The notes under the pieces were generated by a model. That model did no database searches, was not told the origin of the DNA, and worked only from the letters and a program-made list of their open reading frames with translations. 64,000 nt of DNA from Ariolimax columbianus (lineage: Eukaryota; Mollusca; Gastropoda; Stylommatophora; Arionidae), in contig JAVGWX010000014.1 of assembly GCA_036924085.1 (NCBI GenBank), forward strand, positions 41,101,556-41,165,555. The letters are read 5' to 3'. The translations under genes and the position numbers were made by a program. Shown one piece after another: positions 21,381 to 33,291 of this stretch (positions are counted from its first letter, which is position 1; each line of letters opens with the position of its first letter).

Positions 21381-21809
21381 AATTTCTGTCAATCTGATGT
21401 ACGATGAGTCAAAACGGCTTATCAAAGCCAGATACATGACCAAATGGGAAACCGAACATACTGGTTACATCAAAAACGATGCCTATTACCAGTTGAACAG
21501 AAGAGAGCAGGTCGTTGTCTTCAGAATTCGCACTGGCCACAATAGACTGAGGCACCACCTATTCAACAAATTAAAGATAGGCGGTACCGACGAATGCCCG
21601 TGCGGTACCGGTAAAATGACCGCTGAACATCTGCTGCAGAACTGCCCGACATACGAGGATCAGAGAGAGCAGATGTGGCCATCACCAGTGGAACTGCAAG
21701 ACAAGCTCTATGGCAGTGTCGACAGCCTCAGGATGACCGCCGCTTTTTTCGAAAAAATAATGGTTACTGTCTGACTGCGTACGAAGAAGAAGAAGAATTT
21801 CTGTCAATC
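21381..21809 (+). mobile_element. 5'-truncated RNase H LINE with perfect 14-bp target duplication
   Basis: The insert at 21395-21795 ends ctgactgcgtac and then (GAA)n. The flanking repeat aatttctgtcaatc is identical at 21381-21394 and 21796-21809. It is the cleanest insertion in the window and gives the element's exact 3' end. Confidence 0.92.
21395..21774 (+). pseudogene. LINE Pol extreme C-terminus (zinc motif)
   Basis: An open frame begins in the YDESKRLIKARYMTKWETEH region, with NRREQVVVFRIRTGHNRLRH, ECPCGTGKMTAEHLLQNCP and GSVDSLRMTAAFFEKIMVTV, then the natural stop at 21772-21774. RT and RNase H are absent. It differs from the 46230 copy at only a few residues, suggesting recent spread. 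Confidence 0.85.
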
Positions 21810-22129
21810 ACCCTCGTCAATGTCTCCACCTTCTTGTGTCAGATGATGTACGCCGATTACTGCACATATTTTTCTAGTTGAAGTGGTTTAAGACACCCTG
21901 TAACTATCCGGTTGGTCTCATGTATTGCTTTATCAATAATTTGACATGTACAGAGTGGATCCAAACTGGCGTGGCGTACTGAGATATGGAGAAACACAAG
22001 TTGAGTCCACAAAGACAACGATGACCAACCGTGTATTCTTCACAGCTCTCTGTTACCAGGGCTAAATGCGGATGTTGACTAAATCTCTAGAGAGAAAGAT
22101 CACGACATGTGCGATGGGACGCCTCCGGA

Positions 22130-22390
22130 AAACAATCAACGTAACTAGGAGAGACAGACGGAACACAATCAACGTAGCTAGGAGAGACAGACGGAACACA
22201 ATCAACGTAGCTAGGAGAGACAGACGGAACACAATCAACGTAGCTAGGAGAGACAGACGGAACACAATCAACGTAGCTAGGAGAGACAGACGGAACACAA
22301 TCAACGTAGCTAGGAGAGACAGACGGACACAATCAACGTAGCTAGGAGAGACAGACGGAACACAATCAACGTAGCTAGGAGAGACAGAAT
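22130..22390 (+). repeat. 33-bp minisatellite derived from LINE coding sequence, about 8 units
   Basis: The unit starts gaacacaatcaacgtagcta and ends ggagagacagacg; it is 11 codons long (RNTINVARRDR), so the frame stays open through the array. The last unit joins in frame to RMRNKDVRRKVE of the LINE remnant that follows. INVxxRDRxRNxDIRR is a standard LINE C-terminal landmark, so the unit was copied from it. Confidence 0.75.
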
Positions 22391-22620
22391 GCGCAATAAA
22401 GATGTGAGAAGAAAAGTTGAATTAAGACCCTGCACTGAATATACTGACGAGGACAGCATCAAGTGGTTCGGCCACATTAATGAGAATGCAACATGACCAA
22501 CTACCTTTGTGCACCTATAACGCACGAAGATCAGGTTTCCGCAGCCGTAGAAGACTGAGTACAAGACGGTTAGGAAATGTTGCGGGTATTCTAAATCGGC
22601 ATGGGATGACGACTACTTCA
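22385..22620 (+). pseudogene. LINE reverse transcriptase C-terminal remnant
   Basis: Reads RMRNKDVRRKVELRPCTEYT, DEDSIKWFGHINENAT, then after a stop and frameshift YNARRSGFRSRRRLSTRRLG and NVAGILNRHG. These match the IRNxDIRxxxG, WFGHxxRM and GRPxxRWxDxV landmarks of LINE Pol C-termini. Broken. Confidence 0.65.
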
Positions 22621-22769
22621 GCGACACGTCTGGCCCTGGACAGATAACTACTGCTCCCCACCACGCGTCATGGCACAAGAAGACAGGACGAGGCGAGTGT
22701 TGAGGACAGAAATCCTCGGTTTATAGCGACCGGCACACAACATTCGGTTCGAGGAAACTTTGCGCCACA

Positions 22770-23300
22770 CGTTGTGATACAGACACGGCAACACGTCGTT
22801 AGGCGAGTGTTTGAGACCCACAAGCTAGCCAATGCTTGCGTCCCACGTTGTGATACAGACACGGCAACACGTCGTTGGGCGAGTGTTTGAGACCCACAAG
22901 CTAGCCAATGCTTGCGTCCCACGTTGTGATACAGACACGGCAACACGTCGTTGGGCGAGTGTTTGAGACCCACAAGCTAGCCAATGCTTGCGCCACACGT
23001 TGTGATACAGACACGGCAACACGTCGTTGGGCGAGTGTTTGAGACCCACAAGCTAGCCAATGCTTGCGCCACACGTTGTGATACAGACACGGCAACACGT
23101 CGTTGGGCGAGTGTTTGAGACCCACAAGCTAGCCAATGCTTGCGTCCCACGTTGTGATACAGACACGGCAACACGTCTGTGGGCGAGTGTTTGAGACCCA
23201 CAAGCTAGCCAATGCTTGCGTCCCACGTTGTGATACAGACACGGCAACACGTCGTTGGGCGAGTGTTTGAGACCCACAAGCTAGCCAATGCTTGCGACAC
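22770..23300. repeat. 76-bp satellite, about 7 units
   Basis: The unit begins gcgtcccacgttgtgataca and ends cacaagctagccaatgctt. Two unit types alternate irregularly (cgtcccacg and cgccacacg) and one unit carries a small rearrangement (cacgtctgtgggc). Units are otherwise near-identical, indicating recent homogenisation. Confidence 0.92.
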
Positions 23301-23479
23301 GTGTTGACTGCTGGTTGAATTTAAAAACCATATCTTTTTTTTCTTCTAAAGTGTTATCCTCCAGGTATTGGCGATTGATTATCGATATCGGGTTATGAGC
23401 CAGTTTAAACAAAAATAAATGCCAGATCGAACATTCAGGCTGGTTTTAAATGTATACGTTGCAAATCCAGGCTTGGCTG

Positions 23480-25290
23480 AGATCATCATCATCATCCTCA
23501 TCATCATCCTCATCATCATCCTCCTCATCATCATCATTCTCAACATCATCAACCTCAACATTATCATCCTCATCATCATCATCCTCATCATCATCCTCAT
23601 CATCATCCTCCTCCTCATCATCATTCTCAACATCATCAACCTCAACATTATAATCCTCATCATCCTCATCCTCATCTTCATCATTATCTTCATCCTCATC
23701 ATCATCATCATCCTCATCATCCTCATCACCATCCTCAACATTATCATCCTCCTCATCCTCCTCATCATCATTATCATCCTCATCATCATTATCACCATCA
23801 TCATCATCATCATCCTCATCCGCATCATCATAATCCATCATTCTCATCATTATAATCATCCTCATCCTCATCACCCTCATCATCATCCTAATCATCATCA
23901 CATCCTCATCATTATCCTCATAATCATCATCCATCATCCTCATCATTATCCTCATCATCATCATCCTCTTCATTATCCTCATCATCATCATCCATCATCC
24001 TCAACATTATAATTCTTATAATCATCATCCTCATCCTCATAATCATCCTCATCATCATCCATCATTCACATCATCATCCACATCATCTTCCATCATCCTC
24101 ATCATCATCCATCATCCTCATCATCATCCATGATCCTCATCATCATCCATCATCCTCATCATCATCCATCATCCTCAACATTATCATCATCATCCATCAT
24201 CCTCATCATCATCCATCATCCTCAACATTATCATCATCATCCATCATCCTCATCATCCTCATCATCATCCATCATCCTCAACATTATCATCATCATCCAT
24301 CATCATCATCATCATCATCCATCATCCTCATCATTTTCATCCATCATCATCCTCATCATCCTCATCATCATCCATCATCCTCATCATCATCCATCATCCT
24401 CAACATTATCATTCTTATAATCATCATCCTCGTCATCATCATCCATCATCCTCATCATCATCCATCATTCACATCATCATCCACATCATCTTCCATCATC
24501 CTCATCATCATCATCCATCATCCTCATCATCATCCATCATCCTCATCATCATCCATCATCCTCATCATCATCCATCATCCTCAACATTATCATCATCATC
24601 CATCATCCTCATCATCATCCATCATCTTCATCATCATCCATCATCCTCAACATTATCATCATCATCCATCATCCTCATCATCCTCATCATCATCCATCAT
24701 CCTCATCATCATCCATCATCCTCAACATTATCATCATCATCCATCATCCTCATCATCATCCATCATCCTCATCATCTTCATCCATCATCCTCATCATCAT
24801 CCTCATCATCCTCATCATCATCCATCATCCTCATCATCATCCATCATCCTCAACATTATCATCATCATCCATCATCCTCATCATCATCCATCATCCTCAT
24901 CATCATCATCTTCATCCATCATCATCATCCATCATCCTCATCATCATCCATCATCCTCATCATCATCATCCATCATCCTCAACATTTTCATTCTTATAAT
25001 CCTCATCATCATCCTTATCATCATCATCATCCTCATCATTATACTCATCATCATCATCCATCATCCTCAGCATTATCATTCTTATAATCCTCATCATCAT
25101 CATCATCATACATCATTCTCATCAACATTCACATCATCTTCCATCATCCTCTTCATCATTCTCGTCATCATCATCCATCATCCTCATCATTATCCTCATC
25201 ATCATCATCCTCAACATTATCATCCTCATCATTATCCTCATCATCATCATCCTCAACATTATCATCCTCATCTTAATCTTCTATCATTCT
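23480..25290. repeat. ATC/CTC microsatellite, about 1.8 kb
   Basis: Runs of catcat with cctcatcat, ccatcat and caacattat interruptions. Blocks such as catcctcaacattatcatc recur many times, so the array has a higher-order pattern. Poly-I/S/H frames are artefacts. Confidence 0.95.
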
Positions 25291-25329
25291 CATCATCATG
25301 ATTTTATTGTTGCGAAAGGTCTCAAAGTA

Positions 25330-25690
25330 GATGGGACCAGAGTAACTTCACCATGAGTTTCCTTCAGACGCCTTGACCTATGTCTTGCCACTGGCCCAAG
25401 GTAGCTCGTTACCAGAGAGTGAGGTTGATGACCATCACATCTTAGTGCCCACTATAATCCAAATACAACGCAACTTACATCATCAAGACACAAACTGCAT
25501 TCTCATAGTGTCGCCACCATCGCTTGCAATGGGCAACAAATAGTTGCACATGCCCATGATGTGTTTCTTTACTCACCAGTTGAGGAAGGTAAAAACCGAT
25601 CTGACCAACTCACCTCCCATATTCTGTGGCTTGGTACATGATGAGTTATTTTCATCCCCGACGGCAACTGTTGCCATTGAACTTACCTTT
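25330..25690 (+). mobile_element. SINE-B body copy
   Basis: Has ccactggcccaaggtagctc, gagagtgaggttgatgacca, tcactataatccaaata-like sequence, gtcgccaccatcgcttgc, and near the end ttcatccccgacggcaactg. Colinear with 15870-16185; no B box seen upstream, where the ATC repeat ends. Confidence 0.6.
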
Positions 25691-25734
25691 ATCTTCACTC
25701 TTTTTGATCCGTCTCTTAAAGGACGTTCATTGAC

Positions 25735-26825
25735 AGGTTGTTGATGCTTTCCTCAAATCCCGAGCGTGCTGATGAAGGTGAACCTTGGTCCTCCCGGCAG
25801 TTGGGCTATGTTTGGCTTCATCTGTGTGTTATTCACTACTACGGGGATCACGTCGATCCCTCATCTCGTTAGCCAAGCTGCCATGACAAAATAGCCATTT
25901 AGCGCGGAAGACTGCGAGGAAGTCTAGGTGGAGGGTCTTGGACAGTAAATTATGCCAGAGCCTGACTAACATGTCTTATCAGTATGTTATGCGAGATCCT
26001 GACTAACATGTCTTATCAGTATGTTATGCCTGATCCTGACTAACATGTCTTATCAGTATGTTATGCCTGACCCAGACTAACATGTTTTATCAGTATGTTA
26101 TGCCAGACACTGACGAACATGTCTGATCAGTATGTTATGCCAGACCCTGACTAACATGTCTGATCAGTATGTTATGCCTGACCCTGACTAACATGTCTTA
26201 TCAGTATGTTATGCCTGACCCTGACTAACATGTTTTATCAGTATGTTATGCCAGACACTGACGAACATGTCTGATCAGTATGTTATGCCAGACCCTGACT
26301 AACATGTCTGATCAGTATGTTATGCCAGACCCTGACTAACATGTCTTATCAGTATGTTATGCCTGACCCTGACTAACATGTTTTATCAGTATGTTATGCC
26401 AGACACTGACGAACATGTCTGATCAGTATGTTATGCCAGACCCTGACTAACATGTCTGATCAGTATGTTATGCCAGACCCTGACTAACATGTCTTATCAG
26501 TATGTTATGCCTGACCCTGACTAACATGTCTGATCAGTATGTTATGCCTGCACCTAACTAACATGCCTTATCAGTATGTTATGTCTGACCCTGACTAACA
26601 TGTTTTATCAGTATGTTATGCCAGACCCTGACGAACATGTCTGATCAGTATGTTATGCCAGACTCTGACTAACATGTCTTATCAGCATGTTATGTCTGAC
26701 CCTGACTAACATGTCTTATCAGTATGTTATGCCTGCACCTAACTAACATGTCTTATCTGTATATTATGCCTGACCCTGACTAACATGTCTTATCAGTATG
26801 TTATGCTTGGCCAAACATTAGTCTT
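25735..26825 (+). mobile_element. VNTR element with about 23 monomers (largest copy)
   Basis: The GTT end is cut short (ggttgttgatgctttcctc) but the body is clear (cccgagcgtgctgatgaagg, tcactactacggggatcacg, gttagccaagctgccatgac). The array from about 25960 to 26810 has 37-bp monomers, tgactaacatgtctgatcag then tatgttatgcctgaccc. A block of three monomers with tgttttatcag and actgacgaac is repeated, so the array is itself duplicated. It ends gccaaacattagtcttcttc. Confidence 0.85.
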
Positions 26826-26867
26826 CTTCCCCGTCATAATCATTATCACAATAATCATCCAAACCTT

Positions 26868-27095
26868 TCAGATCCCCACGAAGCACAGGTTTTCAACAAA
26901 TACACGTCACGTTCTCGTGTTCTGGGCTACCGTTCCAGCTCTGTCCATGTCTTCACTGTTGTCCTTGACGGTTGCATCGAGCTCTCTTCTCCATGTATGT
27001 TTTTGCTTCTCTTGTCTTGAGGATTCTAGTACATAGACTGTCTTGTAATCCTGTAAACCTGTTTTCTTAATCTGTGACGCTCCCAACGCCTGCAT
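26868..27095 (-). pseudogene. LINE C-terminal remnant
   Basis: The minus frame reads QKHTWRRELDATVKDNSEDM and then DRAGTVAQNTRT, close to the TWRRxLExxxxxxGxxWxxxxxxAxDRxxW landmark just before the end of many LINE Pol proteins. Only this part is visible. Confidence 0.5.
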
Positions 27096-27164
27096 CTTAT
27101 CACCTCATCTCAATCACACTGATATTTGTGTCGTTCTTTCCAACAGAGTTCCCTTTGTTCTTCT

Positions 27165-27450
27165 TCTTGTTCTTGTTCTTCTTCTTATTCTTCTTCTTCT
27201 TCTTCTTCGTTCTTAAACACCCGCTTCTACGCCATGAAAAGGGCTTTGCAGTAGCAGAATCTTGTCCGGAGAATGGAATGCGTTGTGTTAAAGCTTACAG
27301 CGTGACTGCGATATTTGCTTCTGTTGGTCCGACACGTCCGACTTCAGCATGGCATTTTTGGGTACCGTATTAGCCTTCCATCTTCGCCCCCTTTTTCTTT
27401 GTCAGCCTGCCTTGTTGGAACCTGTTATTCAGGATCACCCCGTGGAGATG
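27165..27450 (-). mobile_element. SINE-C copy with (GAA)n-type tail
   Basis: A TTC tract (27165-27210) adjoins a segment of about 240 bp that is also found at 63400-63642. On the minus strand it contains aatgccatgctgaagtcgga and cggaccaacagaag, which match the central segment of SINE-A (aatgcatgctgaagtcggat, gggccgacagg). No tRNA head is obvious. Confidence 0.55.
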
Positions 27451-27454
27451 AAGA

Positions 27455-27650
27455 AGGGTCTTGGCAGATCGGGACCTTGGAAGCTTAGGGCCTTCACAGC
27501 TTAGGACCTTGACAGCTCAGGACATTGGCAGCTCGGGGCCTTGGCAGCTCAGGACCTTGGCAGCTCCGGGCCTTGGCAGCTCAGGACTTTGGCAGCTCCG
27601 GGCCTTGGCAGCTCAGGACCTTGGCAGCTCCGGGCCTTGGCTCACATCGG
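27455..27650. repeat. 16-bp minisatellite, about 12 units
   Basis: The unit is cttggcagctccgggc with aggac variants. Confidence 0.85.
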
Positions 27651-28079
27651 CTCACAACATTTCTTATAATCCCATATAGCTGTTATATTAGCTTGAACAA
27701 CGGCGATGTATGTACATAAAGGTTTGTCAATACAAAGTTGTCCTCAATGTACACGTGTGGCTGTACTTCCAACCAACAGTTTTCACATTGCAAAAATAGT
27801 GGTGCATAGATAACACAAATTTCCAGAATGAAGTGAAATAGTTAATGATCTGATCATACTATTTCAATTTCTTTATTTCGTGCATTCGCCTATTTATGGA
27901 AGACTGTACCTTTTTCGTTGTTGTTGTTCGCAATGCTTCAGAGCCTTACAATAGCGGAAATTGAAATTGGAGTTGAAGTATCGTATTTCTGTGTGTGTCT
28001 TAATTGTGTTTAATTTCCATGGGCTCCCCAATGCAATACCTCTATCTGCACCTCGCACGTTGTCTAAATTCCTGCCAAG

Positions 28080-28700
28080 ATATATCAATACCTCTATCTG
28101 TATCTATACCTCATACGTTGTCTATATCGCTACCAAGATACATGAATATATCATTCTGTATCTGTACTCTTTGTTTATAGCGCTATCAGGATATATGAAT
28201 GGCTCTATCTGTATCTGTACCCCCCCCCCCCCTCCCCCTGTCTATATCGCTACCAGAATATATGAATGGCTCTATCTGTATCTGTACCCCCCTGTCTATA
28301 TCGCTACCACGATAAATGAATGACTGTATATGTACCCCCCTGTCTATATCGCTACCACGATAAATGAATGACTGTATCTGTACCCCCCTGTCTATATCGC
28401 TACCACGATAAATGAATGGCTCTATCTGTATCTGTACCCCCCAGTCTATATCGCTACCACGATAAATGAATGACTCTTTCTGTATCTGTACCCCCCTGTC
28501 TATATCGCTACCACGATAAATGAAGGACTGTATCTGTTCCCCCCTGTCTATATCGCTACCTCGATAAATGAATGGCTCTATCTGTATCTGCACCCCCCCC
28601 CCCCCTCCCCCTGTCTATGTCGCTACCAGAATATATGAATGGCTCTATCTGTGTCTGTACCCCCCTGTCTATATCGCTACCACGATAAATGAATGACTGT
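28080..28700. repeat. About 48-bp minisatellite with C runs, about 12 units
   Basis: The unit contains tgtctatatcgctaccacga, taaatgaatgactgtatctg and a C run of 6 to 14 bases. Unit length varies (about 43-58 bp) with C-run length and an optional tctgta duplication. Confidence 0.85.
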
Positions 28701-28719
28701 ACTTGTAAGAGAACACTTT

Positions 28720-29060
28720 CTGGTTGTACAACTGGAGTGTTTCGTTATTAATCCCACTCACGTCGTCCCGCGTTAGAGGCGGGGAAATCAATTCATAAAT
28801 CCGTGGAGTACAGACCGCTTGCCCACGCAGTCGCCAGAAAGTGTGAGGGCGAGGTTTTAATGTTACACCTTATAGAACAAATTCTAGGTCTTACCAGCAA
28901 CAAAGACTACACATATAGAGGAATATCAGTACTTAGCCATACTGGAAAGATAAATACTGGAAAAAAGAGTACACCCAATCATAAAACTGTAGCTTAGCGA
29001 AGGACAGATAAGATGTAGGAAAATCGAATTGTACAGGTGCGATCTTTGTACTCAGAAAAC
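28720..29060. other. No recognisable feature
   Basis: Nothing identifiable before the LINE remnant that starts near 29060. Confidence 0.35.
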
Positions 29061-30115
29061 TAGCGGAGAAAACAATCGAGTACGATCAGACACTACACGA
29101 TGCTTTCGTGGACTAAGAGACGGCATTCGATCGAGAGAGTAGATATCAACTGTGGACACCATTAGAACGTTATGGAGTAAATAAACATTTGATCAACATA
29201 TGTAAAAGTCTTTGTTACAATAGTCAATGTACAGTAAGAACAAATGCATAATACAATGCCGCTCACTACTACAGGGATCACGTCAATACTTCACCTCGTT
29301 AGCCAGGCTGCCACGAAAACAGCCCGTTTCAGGGAGGGTTTCTAGGAAGACGAGGTGAGAGTCTTGGCCAGTATGTTTTGCCTGACCCTGACTAACGTGT
29401 TTGGTCAGTATATTTTACTTGACCAGACGTTAGTCTCTCTCTCTCTCTCTCCCCCCCCCCCTTACTTAGGTAGTACCATCACACCAGATAGTACCCTCAC
29501 AGAATAAGCGAAACAACAGGATTACAAAGACAAGCTCTGCGTCTGGAACCAACAATGCATCAATATCACCGTCAAGGTAAAAATGTATTATGCTTTAGTA
29601 TTAGCCCTTCCGCTGCATATCTGCGAAACATGGATATTGTATACCAGACAGTTAAATCGTTTTCACTCGAGCTTTCTTTATTGACTGTCCAGTCCCCGGT
29701 GGCTTGAACAAAGTGTTTCATTGTGGAATTGATAACACGTCCACCATTTTGAGCATCCAGGCGCTCCTACAGAAAGCACAAATAAGATGGACGGAACATG
29801 TTCGCATGCCAGATGGGTACCTCTGCACTGACAGACGCTCATCAGGATGGTACAGAAGAACGCTAAAGATTCTCATCGAAAGTGTCTATGTAAAGCTTCA
29901 GCATTGATGTCACCTCCTGAGAGATACTTGCACAGAACAGTTCTACATAGCGCGATATCACAACATACGGTGCTCAGATCGCAGAGTACAACTTAAATCG
30001 ACGAAGGTCAGAAAAACAATGCATGGTGACTCCACAGACGTGTGCCCCGGATGTGGCAAAATTTAGCAGTGGCATCTTTGGACTTTATACATTCACATAA
30101 AATGACATCTCGCAA
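29060..30115 (+). pseudogene. LINE Pol remnant split by a VNTR element
   Basis: Before the interruption: a decayed AFVDxExAFDR motif A (about 29100) and LERYGVNKHLINICKSLCYN with QCTVRTN. After it: YLGSTITPDSTLTE (about 29465), MYYALVLALPLHICETWILY, then TSTILSIQALLQKAQIRWTE with HVRMPDGYL, and finally CPGCGK with histidines downstream (about 30040). The order is that of a LINE Pol, but about 130 codons including motif B and FADD are missing where the VNTR element sits. Many stops and frameshifts. Confidence 0.7.
29262..29447 (+). mobile_element. VNTR element, truncated copy inside a LINE remnant
   Basis: Begins in the body (gctcactactacagggatca), includes gttagccaggctgccacg and cccgtttcaggg, has about two monomers, and ends gaccagacgttagtctc followed by a CT run and a C run. 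The GTT end is missing. Confidence 0.75.
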
Positions 30116-30119
30116 CACA

Positions 30120-30670
30120 AATGTGTTGCAGTCGTCAGCTTCGCTCGTGGTGAGCAGCTTATATTATTACTGTCATACACGTAGCAATCAACCATAGTGG
30201 AGGTAGACCGCACTGTTTGTCATCTAGTAAAACATGCTCCCAGTGTTTCAAGGTCCGATCGTAATCTCTGTCCCACAATAACAAATCTAGCATAGAGGTA
30301 CGAAGAATAGTCAGCCCCGTTTACCTCCCCTTAGTGCGTTCCTGTGTCTATTCTCGTCTTTCTGTCACACAGGTAAATCACTCAGACTGTGTGTTGCAGC
30401 GGGCCTTTTCGTTCTTACCCATTTCAGGACCCGGGATTCAGACGTGGAGAAATGTACTTTACAGTTCGAATGTTTGCCTGTCTAAACTACCTGAGGATGA
30501 AACTAGGCTAAATTTGCCTTTTCATGCCTGTTTTTTGAAAGTATGCGTGACAGCCCTCAGCCTGAAATTAACAGGCATTGTGCCTTTAGGCGGTGTCACG
30601 TGACTTACGTGCGACATAGCGAAACAGGCTGGGCCTGATGTAATGTCCCAGTTCCGTTAGGGGATCTTAG
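30120..30670. other. No recognisable feature
   Basis: A plus-strand frame at 30334-30603 shows nothing I recognise. No repeat is evident until 30670. Confidence 0.35.
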
Positions 30671-31740
30671 CTTATTTCAGCTTATGGAACCCATTTGTCT
30701 GTCTGGTGATCCATATGGGTCTCTTTATTAGTCTCGTGAAGATTATGACCCGTTTGTTAGTGTCATGACGATTAACACTCATTTGTTTGTCACCGGAAGA
30801 TGACGACCCGTTTGGTTGTCTCGTTAAAAATAGGACCCATTTGTTAGTCTCATGAAACTTACGGCCCATTTATTTGTCTCATGAAGATTACGACCAATTT
30901 ATTAGTCTGGTTGAATTTATGAATATATTTGTTGGTCTGGTAAAACGTATAGACCCATTTGATATTCTGATGACAATTTTGGACACATTTGAAAGTCTGC
31001 TAAAACTTATGGACCAATTTGTAAGTTTGGTGAAGATTTTGGACCTATCTGTTATTCTGGTGAAACTTATGGAACAATTTGTTAGTCTTATAAGACTTTT
31101 GGAACAATCTGTTAGTTGTGAAACTTATGGACTTATTTATAGTCTGATGAAAATTATGGACATATTTGTTAGTCTGATAAGAATTTTATAACAATTTGTT
31201 AGTCGTGAAAGTTATGGAGCCATTTGTTAATCTCTGATAAAATTTATGGAGCCATTTGTTAGTCTATGCTGAAACTTATGGACCAACTTTTAGTCTGCTA
31301 CAACTTATAGTGCCATTTGTTAGTCTGATGAAACTTATAGAAATATTTGTTAGTCTCTGGTAAGACGTATGGAGCTTTTTGTTAGTCTGATGAAACGTAT
31401 GCGCCATTTGGTATTCGCTGATGAAACGTACGGAGCCATTTGTTAGTCTGATAAAACTTATAGAGCCATTTGTTAGTCTCTGATGAAACTTATAGAGCCA
31501 TTTGTTAGTCTCTTGGAAAACTTATGGAGCCATGTGTTAGTCTGGTAAAACTTATGGAGCCATTTGTTGGTCTGGTTAAACTTTTTGAGCATTTTGTTAG
31601 TCTGGCAAACTTTATGGAGCCATTTGCTAGTCTGATGAAACTTATGGAGCCATTTGTTAGTCTGGCAAAACCTATGGAACCGTTTGTTAGTCTGGTAAAA
31701 CTTATGGAGTCATTTGTTAGTCTGGTAAAACGCAAACGCT
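30670..31740. repeat. 30-bp satellite, about 35 units
   Basis: The unit is atttgttagtctgatgaaac followed by ttatggagcc. It is diverged at the left and regular at the right (31500-31735). Ten-codon periodicity produces open frames (MEPFVSLVKL cycles) that I do not call genes. Confidence 0.88.
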
Positions 31741-32162
31741 AACCCACAATCTCACACACACTCACTCACACATTCAAAGAAACACTAACCCACAATCACA
31801 CACTCACACACACAAACGCTAACCCACACTCACTCACATACACTCACACAGACGTTAACCCACACGTGCTCACACACATAAGCCCACACACGCATATACA
31901 CACCAACATACATTCATACTTCACACACACTGACACACCCACTGACGAATACACACACTCACTCACACATTCACTCACACACACACTCACTCAAACATTC
32001 ACTCACACACACTCACATACATTCACACACAAAAACACATACTCACACACTCACAAACAAACGCTAACTCACACACACTCACATAAATGCTAATCCACAT
32101 CCATACACACACACACACACACACTCACACACACTCATACCCACACATTCAAACAGACACAT

Positions 32163-32194
<32 letters not shown>

Positions 32195-32200
32195 CAACTA
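31740..32200. repeat. CA-rich microsatellite, about 460 bp
   Basis: Mixtures of cacacactcac, actaacccac and a short (TC)n at about 32163-32182. Confidence 0.9.
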
Positions 32201-32335
32201 TGACCTCCATCACAAACAGACCACACCTATCCTCCAACCACGCATATTATATTAATAACAACCAAAAGAATGTATCCCAAACTGAACTCATTTATTACCC
32301 CTACAGGCAATCCAACACGCCTGTCTGCAGAATGT

Positions 32336-32402
32336 TGACGTCTGACCTTGCATTTATTTGACGTCTGACCTGCATTTATTTGACGTCTGACTTGCATTTA
32401 TT
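32336..32402. repeat. 23-bp repeat, 3 units
   Basis: Unit gacgtctgacctgcatttat with ttg. Confidence 0.75.
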
Positions 32403-33231
32403 GGATTTAGAACCTCAATCATACTATAATCACGAAGTATTTCGACACTCCCTATTCAGAGTGGAACCATCTTGACCTGTTGCCATAGGCAACCGACAAC
32501 AACAACCAAGAACAGGTAAATCATGTATTGTCATAAACCAAAACTCGCACTACTTCCCTTTGACCTAATCTGCGAACATTGATCTGTCACATTGGACGCT
32601 TTCCAATCACCCGTGGTACATGGGCCCCACTTTAAAAAAAATATGTCGAATTGTGATTCGATCAATTTGGTTACTTACTTGAATACTTGAATCTTGGTAT
32701 TCAGTAAGGTAAGGTTGTTTGATGCCAGGTAGTCATAAGCTGATGGTATTTGTGGCTGTCCTTCGCCCCGGAGTACAATGATCGTCCATAGGTGGCCAGA
32801 TCATCATCTCTCCATCTTGTCGGCGGGAGATACGCGGGTGGTTGTAGTTGAATGGCCACCGTAAAGACACCCTTCTCGTCCATCTATTGTTAGTCTTGCG
32901 GTACACATGGTCGGCCCATATGTACTTTAGCATTGCCGTAGATGGAGTTCAACGTTCCACTTGACTGCACACGAGAATTCAGACAAGGTTACCACTACAC
33001 AAGGACCTTCCTGCTCGGACTAAAGGTAGACACAGTCAGAAGCCTCGGCGGCAAGATACGCAGAAATAGGAAGATAGACATGGACAGACACGATTAGCCT
33101 CACACAAATATTGGTCTAACACACTCCTCGCGGCCCTCGTCACAAGGCTGCGGAGTACTCGGATCCACCCGGGCAGTCAAAGGATTTCAGTCGACACGCT
33201 ACGCATGAACACAGCCTCAGCAGTAGGACAT

Positions 33232-33291
33232 GGTAGTGGTTGATCGGTGCAACGGGTCTATGACGTCTACGCGAACATTTTTATTATTATT
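33232..33291 (+). mobile_element. 3' end of a (TTA)n-tailed retroposon
   Basis: A segment (gtggttgatcggtgcaacgg, gtctatgacgtctacgcgaa, catttttattatt) closely matches 40047-40115 (gtggtcgattgacgaaacgg ... aagcgaacattattatt). Both end in ATT/TTA runs, as expected for a retroposon 3' end. Confidence 0.5.

Noticed and set aside
22062..22341. 91-codon arginine-rich frame (RNTINVARRDR repeats) as a small basic protein
   Set aside because: The 33-bp period keeps the frame open by arithmetic, and the unit derives from LINE coding sequence.
22770..23300. Regular 76-bp repeats as a possible CRISPR-like array
   Set aside because: Units are near-identical throughout with no variable spacers, and the context is eukaryotic with no cas genes. 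A plain satellite.
23419..24012. Hydrophobic I-rich frame resembling a membrane protein
   Set aside because: Encoded wholly by the ATC/CTC microsatellite.
25740..25800. The VNTR element segment gctgatgaaggtg with a following GGACC/GGTCC stem as another hammerhead
   Set aside because: It has CTGATGA and a stem (best seen at 19235 and 56365) but no GAAA core after the stem in any copy. The hairpin is conserved but not a hammerhead.
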